Of a stretch of 64,000 bases of DNA, positions 51,473 through 59,717 are shown piece by piece. Each line of letters begins with the position of its first letter. The stretch's first letter is position 1. The position numbers and the translations under genes are program-made. Origin of the DNA: Alphaproteobacteria bacterium (GTDB lineage Bacteria > Pseudomonadota > Alphaproteobacteria > Oceanibaculales > Oceanibaculaceae); NCBI GenBank assembly GCA_018823745.1, contig JAHJHR010000017.1, forward strand, positions 310,001-374,000, read 5' to 3'. The notes below the pieces were generated by a model. The model searched no databases. It worked only from the letters and a program-made list of their open reading frames with translations, and had not been told where the DNA came from.

Positions 51473-52450
51473 ATGAAACTCAAACTTGCATCGCTGGCCG
51501 TCATGGCCGGCCTGGCCGGCGGCATCGCTCTCACCAGTGGAGCCGAGGCGCAGCAGCGCGTCTTCTTCGGCATTGCGACCGGCGGCACCGGCGGCACTTA
51601 CTACCCGCTGGGCGGCATGCTGGCCCAGGTGCTGTCGAACAACGCCGTGATCGACGGCAAGAAGCTGGCCGCCACCGCCGAGACCGGCAACGCCTCGGTC
51701 GCGAACGCGAAGCTGCTGGGCCGTGGCGAGATCGAAAGCGCCTTCATCGCCGCCGACATTCTGGACGCCGCCTATAAGGGCGAGAACCAGTTCAAGGACG
51801 GCGCGATCAAGAACATCCGCGCTCTGGGCGCGCTCTATCCGGAGACCGTGCAGCTCATCGTGCGCGCCGATTCGGGTGTGAAGAAATTCGCCGATCTGAA
51901 GGGTAAGTCGGTCTCCTCCGGCTCGCCGGGCTCGGGCCAGTGGCAGCTGCTGGGTGACCTGCTGGAAGCGCACGGCCTGAAGCGTGAAGATGTCACGGAA
52001 GATTTCTCCTCCTTCGCGCAGTCGGTCGACAAGATCAAAGACGGCAATCTGATCGCCAGCCTGATCACCGCCGGCACGCCGACCTCCTCGGTGCTGGATC
52101 TCGCCAATGGCCATGCGATCAGCGTCGTGCCGCTGTCCGGTCCGGAAGTCGAGGCGCTGAAGAAGAAGCAGCCCTACTACGCTTCCGTCACCCTTGAGGC
52201 GAACACCTACAAGGGCCAGACCGCGCCGGTCGAGACCCTGGCCGTAATGGCGATCTGGGCCAGCCATGCCGAGCTGTCCGACGATGTCGCCTACGCCGTC
52301 GTGAAGGCCGCCTATGAGAACACCGAGACGCTGGCCAAGGTGCACACCCAGGGCAAGAACATCGCCCTGAAGAGTGCGCTGCAGTCGGTCTCCGTCCCGC
52401 TGCATCCGGGCGCGGAGAAGTTCTACCGCGAGAAGGGCCTGCTGAAATAA
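51473..52450 (+). CDS. TAXI-family TRAP solute receptor
   Basis: 325 residues, standard length. Signal peptide MKLKLASLAVMAGLAGGIAL ending AEA, then the TAXI hallmark FFGIATGGTGGTYYPLGGMLA, and GKSVSSGSPGSGQWQLLG. It delivers substrate to the fused permease two genes downstream. Glutamate/glutamine or other amino and organic acids are known ligands for the family; none can be claimed here. AGGGGAAC ribosome site. Confidence 0.93.
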   Translation: MKLKLASLAVMAGLAGGIALTSGAEAQQRVFFGIATGGTGGTYYPLGGMLAQVLSNNAVIDGKKLAATAETGNASVANAKLLGRGEIESAFIAADILDAAYKGENQFKDGAIKNIRALGALYPETVQLIVRADSGVKKFADLKGKSVSSGSPGSGQWQLLGDLLEAHGLKREDVTEDFSSFAQSVDKIKDGNLIASLITAGTPTSSVLDLANGHAISVVPLSGPEVEALKKKQPYYASVTLEANTYKGQTAPVETLAVMAIWASHAELSDDVAYAVVKAAYENTETLAKVHTQGKNIALKSALQSVSVPLHPGAEKFYREKGLLK

Positions 52451-52455
52451 GCCGC

Positions 52456-52926
52456 CTGACCGCTACAGGCAGGGCGGCCCTGGCCGCCCTGTTCCTGCTC
52501 GCCGGATGTGCCGGAACGCCGGAGGCAATCTCCTGCGTTCCGCGCATCGGCATTTATGGCCATCCGGATGGCGGGCTCCTGGCCGCGGTCGACACAGGCC
52601 CCGGCGCACGCTTCGCGCTCCGCTATCTCCATTCCGTCGCCCTGACCGACGTGGTCAGCCGCTATGTCGTGGAAGACGGACGGATCGTCCAGATTGCCGA
52701 GGAATTCGACCAGCACGGCTTTGGCATGCCCTATGGCGCCGACCGGCCGGGCGAAAAACTGGAGTTGCGCGAGGGCCGCTTCGTGTTGCATATGCAGCGC
52801 GCAATCGGCCCGCTCTATATCCGGGTGGGGGAGGCCTATGGCAACCGGCTGGAAGCGGCCGGGAGCCTCGATCTGACGCAGTGGGGTGCACGCCGGCTGG
52901 AGCTGGTGCCCCTGCCCTGCGGGTAA
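52456..52926 (+). CDS. DUF1850 lipoprotein, TAXI-TRAP accessory, with non-canonical start
   Basis: The frame encodes a leader with a lipobox (ALFLLAGCAG) followed by the DUF1850 domain (RYLHSVALTDVVSRYVV, GMPYGADRP, RVGEAYGNRLEAA). Between the TAXI stop and the lipobox there is no in-frame ATG, GTG or TTG. Translation must begin at CTG 52456 or at AUA 52447, which overlaps the TAXI stop codon as ATAA. The first standard start, GTG 52651, would cut off half of the protein. DUF1850 genes commonly sit between TAXI receptor and permease genes; the role is unknown. The start given here is provisional. Confidence 0.75.
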   Translation: MTATGRAALAALFLLAGCAGTPEAISCVPRIGIYGHPDGGLLAAVDTGPGARFALRYLHSVALTDVVSRYVVEDGRIVQIAEEFDQHGFGMPYGADRPGEKLELREGRFVLHMQRAIGPLYIRVGEAYGNRLEAAGSLDLTQWGARRLELVPLPCG

Positions 52927-52951
52927 AGATGTATCGCGAAGGGGGAATAGG

Positions 52952-55180
52952 GTGACGGAACGCGACAATCACGCGCTGCCGGAAGGCACGCTGTCCAAGG
53001 ACCAGATCAACCGGCTGGTCGAGGAATATGATCCGGAATCCAATTTCCGCCAGCTGATTGGCTTCGCCGCCATCCTGGTCACGGTCATGGGCGTGCTGCT
53101 GTCGCTGTTCCATGTCTATACGGCGGGCTTCGGCCTGCTGAACGAGATCACCCACCGTTCCATCCATCTCGCCTTCGTGCTGGCGCTGATCTATCTGGTG
53201 TTCCCGGAGCAGCGCCGCGCCCGCCCCACCGTGGAATGGCCGATCAGCCTGGGCTTCGTTACCTTCTATCTCTATCTCGCCTATGACATGGCGCGCGCGC
53301 TGGAAGGCCGGGGCGAGGCCGAGGGCACCTGGCTATTCGTGCTGCTGATCGCCGGCGTGTCTTTCCTGACGCTGCCCTTCAAGTTCCTGGGCACGGAGCG
53401 CAACCGCATCCCCTGGCGCGACTGGATCATGGCCATCGTCGCCGCCTCGGTATCGCTGTATTTCGTCGTGTTCTTCGATGAGATTTTCATTGCCCGGGTC
53501 GGCTCGCCGATCGGCCAGGACTACATGATGGGCGTGCTCGCCATCATCATGGTGGTGGAGGCGACGCGCCGCACCATGGGCCTGTCGCTGCCGGTCATCG
53601 GTGTCATCTGCCTGCTCTACGGCATGCTGGGGCCGTATCTGCCGGGCGTGATGGGGCATCGCGGCTACAGCATCCTGCGCATCGTCAACCACATCTATAT
53701 CGGCACCGAGGGCATCTACGGCATCGCGGTCGGCGTGGTGGCGACCTATGTGTTCCATTTCGTGCTGTTCGGCGTGCTGATGCAGCTGACCGGCCTCGGC
53801 CAGTTGTTCATGAACCTGGCCACCATCGTCGCCGGGCGCTATTCCGGCGGTGCCGCCAAGGTGTCTGTCGTCTCCTCCGGCCTATTTGGCATGATCTCCG
53901 GCTCGTCCATCGCCAATACGGTGACGACCGGCGCGCTGACCATCCCGTTGATGAAGCGCAGCGGTTTCTCCTCGCGTTTCGCCGGCGCGGTCGAGGCCTC
54001 GGCCTCGTGCGGCGGCCAGATCACGCCGCCGATCATGGGCGCCTCGGCCTTCGTCATGGCCGAGATGCTGGGCGTGCCCTACAACCATTTGATCCTGATC
54101 GCGATCTTCCCGGCCATCTTCCACTATTTCGCCATGCTGGTCATGGTGCATCTGGAGGCCAAGCGCCTCGGCCTGTCCGGCATGGATCGCCGCTATATCC
54201 CGATTTTCACCGAGGTGATCAGCCGGTCCTGGCACCTGCTGATCCCACTGGTGGCGATGGTGACGCTGCTGCTGATGCAGTACACGCCGTTCCTGGCGGC
54301 ATTCTGGGGCATTATCCTGACCGTTGTCTGCGGCTACCTGCCGCTGATCCTGCGGCCGATGGGCTTCAAATCGCTCGACCCGTCCTCGGCACTGAAGCCG
54401 CGCCAGCTCATCGAAGGGTTCGAGCTGGGGGCGAAATATGCGCTAGGCATCGGTGCCGCCTGCGCCTGCGTCGGCTTCATCCTCGGAATCGCCACCCTGT
54501 CGGGCATCGGCTTCAAATTCTCCGGCGCCGTTCTGCAACTCGCCACCTCAGCCGCCGAGACAGTGCTGGCCTTTGACTTCACCGGCTGGATCGGCCAGCA
54601 GGGCGTGACGCTGTTCTTTGCCCTGGTGTTCATCGCCATGGCCTGCATCCTGATGGGCGCCGGCATCCCGACGACGCCGACCTATATCATCCTGGCCTCG
54701 ATTGCTGCCCCGGCCCTGCATGATCTCGGCGTGCCGCTGCTGGTGACGCATTTCTTCGTGTTCTATTACGGGGTGCTGGCCGATGTGACGCCACCCGTGG
54801 CGCTGGCCGCCTATGCCGGCGCCGGCATTGCCGGGTCGGAGCCTATGCGCACTGGTGTCACTGCCTTCCGCCTGTCGATGGGCAAGGCGCTGGTGCCCTT
54901 CATGTTCGTCTATGCACCCAGCATGCTGCTGGTGGATTTCACCTGGCTGGAATTCACCCAGGCAATGCTGAGCGGCCTGCTGTCAGTGCTGTGCCTGTCG
55001 GTCGCCTATATCGGCCATTTCCGGGCAGCCGTGTCGCGCTGGATGAAGATTGTCCTCAGCGTCGCCGGGTTGCTGCTGGTGTTCAACGATTTGCGCGGCA
55101 TCCTGATCGGTACGGTCCTTGCCGTCCTGGTGCTGGGCAGCAACTGGCTGGCCGGGGCGAAGCAGGCTAGGAGCGGGTAG
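52952..55180 (+). CDS. TRAP transporter fused permease (TAXI type)
   Basis: 742 residues. N-terminal cytoplasmic segment (TERDNHALPEGTLSKDQINR), then fused small and large permease parts: SGLFGMISGSSIANTVTTGAL, EASASCGGQITPPIMGASAFVMAEM, ILMGAGIPTTPTYIILASIAAPAL and DVTPPVALAAYAGAGIAGSEP. The start is GTG at 52952 with a GAAGGGGGAATAGG site; a further upstream GTG would overlap the DUF1850 gene. Completes the receptor-DUF1850-permease operon. Confidence 0.93.
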   Translation: MTERDNHALPEGTLSKDQINRLVEEYDPESNFRQLIGFAAILVTVMGVLLSLFHVYTAGFGLLNEITHRSIHLAFVLALIYLVFPEQRRARPTVEWPISLGFVTFYLYLAYDMARALEGRGEAEGTWLFVLLIAGVSFLTLPFKFLGTERNRIPWRDWIMAIVAASVSLYFVVFFDEIFIARVGSPIGQDYMMGVLAIIMVVEATRRTMGLSLPVIGVICLLYGMLGPYLPGVMGHRGYSILRIVNHIYIGTEGIYGIAVGVVATYVFHFVLFGVLMQLTGLGQLFMNLATIVAGRYSGGAAKVSVVSSGLFGMISGSSIANTVTTGALTIPLMKRSGFSSRFAGAVEASASCGGQITPPIMGASAFVMAEMLGVPYNHLILIAIFPAIFHYFAMLVMVHLEAKRLGLSGMDRRYIPIFTEVISRSWHLLIPLVAMVTLLLMQYTPFLAAFWGIILTVVCGYLPLILRPMGFKSLDPSSALKPRQLIEGFELGAKYALGIGAACACVGFILGIATLSGIGFKFSGAVLQLATSAAETVLAFDFTGWIGQQGVTLFFALVFIAMACILMGAGIPTTPTYIILASIAAPALHDLGVPLLVTHFFVFYYGVLADVTPPVALAAYAGAGIAGSEPMRTGVTAFRLSMGKALVPFMFVYAPSMLLVDFTWLEFTQAMLSGLLSVLCLSVAYIGHFRAAVSRWMKIVLSVAGLLLVFNDLRGILIGTVLAVLVLGSNWLAGAKQARSG

Positions 55181-55192
55181 TAAGCGGTGATA

Positions 55193-55210
55193 TGATTACA
55201 GGTGATTACA
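55193..55210. promoter_or_regulatory. tandem TGATTACA repeats upstream of the toxin-antitoxin pair
   Basis: TGATTACA occurs at 55193-55200 and 55203-55210, one helical turn apart, just upstream of the ribosome site of the antitoxin gene. A half copy (GTGATAT) precedes them. RHH antitoxins usually bind such short tandem sites to repress their own operon. Confidence 0.5.
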
Positions 55211-55222
55211 AAGGAGCACCTC

Positions 55223-55474
55223 ATGTCACGGCGTGCCACCACTGAACCAATCACCATCCGCACGGCCAAGGTGGCCGAGATCGATGCCCTGGCGGACGCG
55301 ATGGACCGTTCCCGCAATTACATCGTCAATCAGGCGATTGAGCAGTATCTGGAAGCCAATGCCTGGCAGATGGAGCGGATCACGGACGGCATTGCCGCCG
55401 CCCGTGAGGGCAAGGTCACGCCGGCCGCTGAGGTATTTGCCGGGATCGCAGGGAAGCATGGCTGGTCCCGTTGA
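55223..55474 (+). CDS. ParD/CopG-like ribbon-helix-helix antitoxin
   Basis: 83 residues. RHH domain at about 8-48: TTEPITIRTAKVAEIDALAD, MDRSRNYIVNQAIEQYLEAN, with the SRNYIVNQAI helix start typical of the family. The C-terminal part (MERITDGIAAAREGKVTPAAE) is the toxin-binding segment, as in ParD (GI.A...G). ATG at 55223 has an AAAGGAG site. The end overlaps the toxin gene by 4 bases (TTGA). Confidence 0.88.
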   Translation: MSRRATTEPITIRTAKVAEIDALADAMDRSRNYIVNQAIEQYLEANAWQMERITDGIAAAREGKVTPAAEVFAGIAGKHGWSR

Positions 55475-55779
55475 AGCTGCTGGTCATTGCTGAGCCGGCA
55501 GCTCGCGACCTTGAAGGGATCGTGGATTACATTGCGCTGGATAACCCCATCGCCGCCGAGAGCGTCTATTGGGGAATTGTCCGGGCCGCAGAGGAACTTC
55601 CCCGGTTTCCGGCCCTGGGGCGCCCGGGTCGCGTTCCAGAGACGCGAGAATTGAGCATTGCGGGCCTGCCCTACATGATCGTCTACGAGGTTGGCCCAGA
55701 GGCGGTGACGATAGTAGCGGTGTTCCACACATCCCGCGATCTGGCACGGGCACTGCGTGACAGGATTCAGCCCAGCTGA
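55471..55779 (+). CDS. ParE/RelE-superfamily toxin
   Basis: 102 residues starting with TTG (MKLLVIAEPAARDLEGIVDY). ParE pattern: AARDLEGIVDYIALDNPIAAES, FPALGRPGRVPETRELSI, GLPYMIVYEVGPEAVTIVAVFHTSRD. The conserved Arg and the C-terminal H-x-SRD are kept, so it appears intact. ParE toxins poison DNA gyrase; RelE relatives cleave mRNA. Its start is translationally coupled to the antitoxin stop. Confidence 0.9.
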   Translation: MKLLVIAEPAARDLEGIVDYIALDNPIAAESVYWGIVRAAEELPRFPALGRPGRVPETRELSIAGLPYMIVYEVGPEAVTIVAVFHTSRDLARALRDRIQPS

Positions 55780-55815
55780 ATCCCGCTAACGGAAAATCAA
55801 GATATAGGTCATCAT

Positions 55816-55829
55816 CCTGTCCGGACAGG
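55816..55829. promoter_or_regulatory. 14-bp perfect palindrome upstream of the 127-residue unknown gene
   Basis: CCTGTCCGGACAGG is a perfect dyad, flanked on both sides by a direct repeat GGTCATCA (55807-55814, 55828-55835), 22 bases before the ATG at 55851. A dimeric repressor site is plausible; no regulator for it is obvious. Confidence 0.45.
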
Positions 55830-55850
55830 TCATCAGTCTGGGAGAGTGTC

Positions 55851-56234
55851 ATGGTCAAGATCACCCGGGTCGGGATGAGTGAGAAGGTCGACCGCCTGCT
55901 GTCAAAGGATATGCTGGACCGCGAATCCCGCAAAAGCCTGGCGCATTTTCTGGAGCGCATCGAAATGGCGGTGTTCACCGCCAATCGAGAGGTCATTCAC
56001 CAGCGCATTCCGCAGCTTAACCAGGAAAGCTTCCTGAAGCTGGCGACACGCGTTGCCGAGCTGCGCGCCGATTATCTGGCGCAGGCCCTGGCTGTTGCCA
56101 ACAACACAGGCCGGCCGAATGCGAATGCCATCGCGGAATTGCGCAGCGTGCGCGAGGCCTATGAGGAATTGCTGAAGGCCTTCGAGGCGATGGAACGCGC
56201 GATCGAGCGCGGCTACGCCGACATCGCTAATTAG
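55851..56234 (+). CDS. Unknown helical protein, 127 residues
   Basis: I do not recognise a family. The sequence is almost all amphipathic helix (LIMIT segments such as LDRESRKSLAHFLERIEMAV, QESFLKLATRVAELRADYLA, and SVREAYEELLKAFEAMERAI), with no cysteine and no signal peptide. The beginning MVKITRVGMSEKVDRLL could bind DNA weakly or be just basic. The ATG follows a GGGAGAG site. A perfect palindrome lies directly upstream and a ParDE pair precedes it by 71 bases; it may be an independent small unit. Confidence 0.75.
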   Translation: MVKITRVGMSEKVDRLLSKDMLDRESRKSLAHFLERIEMAVFTANREVIHQRIPQLNQESFLKLATRVAELRADYLAQALAVANNTGRPNANAIAELRSVREAYEELLKAFEAMERAIERGYADIAN

Positions 56235-56249
56235 AGCAGCAGGGGCCAA

Positions 56250-56927
56250 TTAAATCAGCATGGCTTGCGCCGGCGCCGGTTGCAGCAGGCGCTCGCTGTC
56301 GTTGCGCACATTGCCGACCGAGGGCGATACCGGCCAGGCTTCCATCCGGTTGGCCGGGAACAGCCGGATCAGACTTGCCGCCTCATGGGCCGGGCCGGTC
56401 AGCCAGGCCGCATAATCACCAGGCGCCAGAATGACCGGCATCCGGTCATGAATGCCGGCCAACAGCACATTCGGCTCCGTCGTCAGCAGCGCGACCGTGT
56501 CCAGCACGGTGCCATCCGGGGCCGTCCAGCGCGACCAGAGACCGGCCAGGCCGAAGCAATCAGCATCCTTCAGCCGCACCGCATAGGGCTGCTTGCCATT
56601 GCCGCTTTTCTGCCATTCGTAATAGGCGCTGGCCGGCACGATGCAGCGGCTGCGCTGGAAGGCATCGCGGAAAGCCGGCTTTTCCGCCACCGTCTCGCCG
56701 CGCGCATTGGCCAGCTTGGCGCCGATGGCCGCATCCTTCGCCCAATGCGGCACCAGCCCCCAGCGCAGGCTCGCGAGTTCGCGCCGCCCCTCCCGGACGC
56801 GGACAGCCAGGATGGCCGTCTGCGGCGCGATATTGTAGCGCGGCTGCCAATCCGGCACGGCCCCTTCCGCCGCGAACAGGCGGTGCAGTTCCTCAGGCGG
56901 CTGGGTCAGGGCATAGCGTCCACACAT
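56250..56927 (-). CDS. SRAP domain protein (YedK/HMCES), abasic-site DNA-protein crosslinker
   Basis: 225 residues beginning MCGRYAL; Cys2 becomes the N-terminal catalytic residue after Met removal, which fixes the start at 56927 (a longer frame to 56978 would hide it). Other family residues: RYNIAPQTAILAVR, ANARGETVAEKPAFRDAF, RCIVPASAYYEWQ and GIHDRMPVIL with the catalytic His. It shields abasic sites in single-stranded DNA by a thiazolidine crosslink. No clear alphaproteobacterial LexA box (GTTC-N7-GTTC) was found upstream. Diverges from the P1 peptidase gene. Confidence 0.92.
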   Translation of the reverse strand: MCGRYALTQPPEELHRLFAAEGAVPDWQPRYNIAPQTAILAVRVREGRRELASLRWGLVPHWAKDAAIGAKLANARGETVAEKPAFRDAFQRSRCIVPASAYYEWQKSGNGKQPYAVRLKDADCFGLAGLWSRWTAPDGTVLDTVALLTTEPNVLLAGIHDRMPVILAPGDYAAWLTGPAHEAASLIRLFPANRMEAWPVSPSVGNVRNDSERLLQPAPAQAMLI

Positions 56928-56961
56928 GGCAGGCGAGATATCACGTGCAAGCCCGGAATGC

Positions 56962-56985
56962 CATGCTAAGAACGTCATGCTAAGA
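56962..56985. repeat. direct repeat CATGCTAAGA x2, 14-base period
   Basis: CATGCTAAGA occurs at 56962-56971 and 56976-56985 in the short divergent gap between the SRAP and P1 peptidase genes. Spacing is not a whole helical turn. It could be a regulator site; nothing more can be said. Confidence 0.4.
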
Positions 56986-57020
56986 CGGGGATATTACTGG
57001 CAAAACGAGGAGAGGCGGCA

Positions 57021-58040
57021 ATGCGCGCCCGCGACCACAATCTTGCCCCCGGCCGGTTGCCGACCGGAAAGCTGAACGCGATCACCGATGTGGCTGGCGT
57101 GCGTGTCGGCCACCTGACCCTGCATGAGGGCGAGCGGCGTCACACCGGTGCCACCGCCATCCTGCCGCATGGCGGTAATCTGTTTCAGGACAAGGTGCCC
57201 GCCGGGCTGGCCGTCTTCAACGGCTATGGCAAGCTGGCCGGCGCCACCCAGCTGATGGAACTGGGCGAAATCGAAACCCCCATCGTGCTGACCAACACGC
57301 TGGCCGTCGGGCGGGGAATCGAGGCGGTGAACCGCTGGACGCTGGCCCAGCCGGGCAATGAGCGCGTCGCCTCGCTGAATGCCGTGGTCGGGGAGACCAA
57401 TGACAGCCGGCTTAACGATATCCGCCAGCCCTTCCCCAGTATCGAGCAGATCCTCCAGGCCATCGAGGCCGCCACGGATGGACCGGTCGCTGAAGGCGCG
57501 ATCGGGGCCGGCAGCGGCACGGTCGCCTTCGGCCACAAGGGCGGAATCGGCACGGCGTCGCGCGTGCTGCCGGCGCGGCAGGGCGGCTATACGCTGGGCG
57601 TGCTGGTGCAGTCCAATTATGGCGGCGATCTGCGGCTGGATGGCCGTGCCTTGTCGGATTTCCAGCCGACAGGCGATGTCGATGGCTCGATCATGATGGT
57701 GCTGGCGACCGATGCGCCACTGTCGGACCGCAATCTGCGCCGTCTGGCGCAGCGCTGCTTCGGCGGCCTGGCCCGGACCGGGGCGGCGCTCAGCAACGGC
57801 TCCGGCGATTACGCCATCGCCTTTTCCACGGCCGAGGCGGTACGCCGCACGCCGGAGCGCCGGCAACAGGCAAGCCCGGTGCTGGAATTACCGAACGATC
57901 TCGTCTCCCCGCTCTTCCTCGCCGCCATTGAGGCCAGCGAGGAAGCCATTCTGAACTCCCTGCTGATGGCCGGGCCGGTGGATGGCTATGACACCGCCCG
58001 GGATCGCGCCCATGCTGTAAAGGCGCTGAGGCTGGGTTAG
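57021..58040 (+). CDS. P1 family (S58, DmpA-like) aminopeptidase
   Basis: 339 residues. N-terminal NAITDVAGVRVGHLTL and GAVGETNDSRLND-like region (VVGETNDSRLND), and the self-cleavage/nucleophile site SNGSGDYAIAFSTAE at about 250-264, as in DmpA and BapA, where the Ser begins the beta chain. DmpA-type enzymes remove D-amino or beta-amino residues from peptides. The enzyme should autoprocess between Gly and Ser to two chains. ATG with a GAGGAGAGG site. Confidence 0.9.
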   Translation: MRARDHNLAPGRLPTGKLNAITDVAGVRVGHLTLHEGERRHTGATAILPHGGNLFQDKVPAGLAVFNGYGKLAGATQLMELGEIETPIVLTNTLAVGRGIEAVNRWTLAQPGNERVASLNAVVGETNDSRLNDIRQPFPSIEQILQAIEAATDGPVAEGAIGAGSGTVAFGHKGGIGTASRVLPARQGGYTLGVLVQSNYGGDLRLDGRALSDFQPTGDVDGSIMMVLATDAPLSDRNLRRLAQRCFGGLARTGAALSNGSGDYAIAFSTAEAVRRTPERRQQASPVLELPNDLVSPLFLAAIEASEEAILNSLLMAGPVDGYDTARDRAHAVKALRLG

Positions 58041-58052
58041 GCCGGTAAACGC

Positions 58053-58080
58053 AAAACGGCCCGGCTGTGAGGCCGGGCCG
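58053..58080 (-). terminator. terminator after rpsD
   Basis: CGGCCCGGC (58057-58065) pairs with GCCGGGCCG (58072-58080); the minus-strand copy is followed by TTTTGCG. The stem also sits 17 bases after the convergent peptidase gene and may serve both. Confidence 0.75.
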
Positions 58081-58107
58081 CTGCGTAATCGGGATGTCCC
58101 GACCAGA

Positions 58108-58722
58108 TTAGCGCGAGTAGTACTCGACCACCTGGTTCGGTTCCATCGAAACCGGGTAGGGAACATCGGCCAGCTTCGGCGTGCGCACGAAGGTGCCCTT
58201 CATGGCGCTGTGATCGACATCCATGTAATCGGGGATGTCGCGCTCGCCGGACTGGGAGCCTTCCAGCACCAGCGGCAGCTGGCGGGACTTTTCCTTCACC
58301 TCGATGACATCGCCCTCACGGACCATGTAGGAGGCGATGTTGACGCGCTTGCCATTGACCTTGATGTGGCCATGGTTGATGAACTGGCGCGAGGCGAAGA
58401 CGGTCGGCACGAACTTCATGCGATAGACCACGGCGTCGAGACGACGCTCCAGCAGGCCGATCAGATTCTCGCCGGTATCGCCCTTCAGACGCGAGGCTTC
58501 TTCGTAAAGGCGGCGGAACTGGCGCTCGCCGATATTGCCGTAATAGCCCTTCAGCTTCTGCTTGGCCATCAGCTGCACGCCGTAATCGGTCGGCTTCCGG
58601 CGGCGCTGGCCATGCTGGCCGGGGCGGTAATCGCGCTTATTCAGCGGGCTCTTGGGACGGCCCCAGAGGTTCACACTCAGGCGGCGGTCAATTTTATACT
58701 TGGACTCTTGACGCTTCGACAT
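58108..58722 (-). CDS. rpsD: 30S ribosomal protein S4
   Basis: 204 residues, standard size. Starts [20 protein letters not shown]; the N-terminal domain ([18 protein letters not shown]) lacks the zinc Cys, as in other proteobacteria, and the S4 RNA-binding domain (about 95-155: [33 protein letters not shown]) follows. Binds 16S rRNA and starts assembly of the 30S body. As usual in this class it stands alone, away from the other ribosomal operons. A longer frame to 58806 is not supported. Confidence 0.97.
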   Translation of the reverse strand: MSKRQESKYKIDRRLSVNLWGRPKSPLNKRDYRPGQHGQRRRKPTDYGVQLMAKQKLKGYYGNIGERQFRRLYEEASRLKGDTGENLIGLLERRLDAVVYRMKFVPTVFASRQFINHGHIKVNGKRVNIASYMVREGDVIEVKEKSRQLPLVLEGSQSGERDIPDYMDVDHSAMKGTFVRTPKLADVPYPVSMEPNQVVEYYSR

Positions 58723-58959
58723 GTCTATCCCGTTCCGTTTTCCGGATATGTGTCCCGATAGTTCCTGCGAGCCGGACTTCCGGCCCCGGACGGGAACGCG
58801 CGACAAAGCGCCCGCTCCACTTTCTCGGGAATGAAGGCGCGCAGTATAGGGATGGCGGCCGATGAGTCAAATTGAATGCGTAAAGTTTCTACCATTAAAA
58901 ATTTGCTGGCATATTTCTACAAATGTCAAGCCCGGGCATGACAAATGCTGGAATGGACC

Positions 58960-59691
58960 CTATTCCGACGGCCCTGCCTTGGTGAGCGCCTTCACGGCAC
59001 CATGCAAAGTGCGGAGTTCCTGGTCGGTCGGGGCGGCGCGCTGGAAGGCGTTGCGCAAATTGCGCGTCACCGTGTGGCGCAGATGCGGTTCGGTCATGAA
59101 GCCGCCGCGCTCCAGATGCTCGATCAGCCGGCTCATGAAATTCTCGAAATCAGCCTTGGGCGCCGGCACCTCGGCCCCGCCGGTGAAGCCGCGCCCCGGC
59201 GTCGCATCGCCGGCCTGATACCATTCATAGGCCAGCAGCAGCACCGCCTGGGCCAGGTTCAGCGAGGTGAAATCCGGGTTCAGCGGCACGGTCAGCACCG
59301 TATCGGCCGCCGCCACCTCGTCATTTTCCAGACCGGCACGCTCCGGCCCGAACAGCACGCCACAGCGCCGATTGTCGGCGATCAGGTCGCGCAGTTCCAG
59401 CCCCGCTTGCCGCGCCGTGACGATGGGCTTGGCCTGCGCCCGGCTGCGCGCCGTGGTGGCATAGACATGGTTCAGATCAGCAATGGCCGCATCCACGGTG
59501 TCGAACAGCACCGCCGTATCGAGCACCCGGTCGGCACCGGACGCCGCCGCCCAGGCCGCTTCGTTCGGCCAGCCATCGCGCGGCCGCACCAGCCGCATCT
59601 CGGTCAGCCCGCCATTCAGCATGGCCCGCGCCGCCATGCCGATATTCTCGCCCAGCTGCGGGCGTACCAGGATGATGATGGGGATTGTCAT
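58960..59691 (-). CDS. TrmJ-type tRNA 2'-O-methyltransferase (SpoU family)
   Basis: 243 residues. SpoU/TrmH knot: RPQLGENIGMAARAMLNGGL near the N-terminus, GVLFGPERAGLENDEV, and LTVPLNPDFTSLNLAQAVLLLAYEW, the SAM-binding knot. The Cm/Um32 methylase TrmJ has this motif set plus a C-terminal helical tail. ATG 59691 (MTIPIIILVRP) chosen over 59721 on family fit. It follows cimA by 26 bases. Confidence 0.9.
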   Translation of the reverse strand: MTIPIIILVRPQLGENIGMAARAMLNGGLTEMRLVRPRDGWPNEAAWAAASGADRVLDTAVLFDTVDAAIADLNHVYATTARSRAQAKPIVTARQAGLELRDLIADNRRCGVLFGPERAGLENDEVAAADTVLTVPLNPDFTSLNLAQAVLLLAYEWYQAGDATPGRGFTGGAEVPAPKADFENFMSRLIEHLERGGFMTEPHLRHTVTRNLRNAFQRAAPTDQELRTLHGAVKALTKAGPSE

Positions 59692-59717
59692 GGCAAGCGT
59701 AGCTCCGGCCTCACTCC

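Noticed and set aside
56250..57020. LexA box upstream of the SRAP gene
   Set aside because: No GTTC-N7-GTTC pattern in the gap; only the CATGCTAAGA repeat is present.
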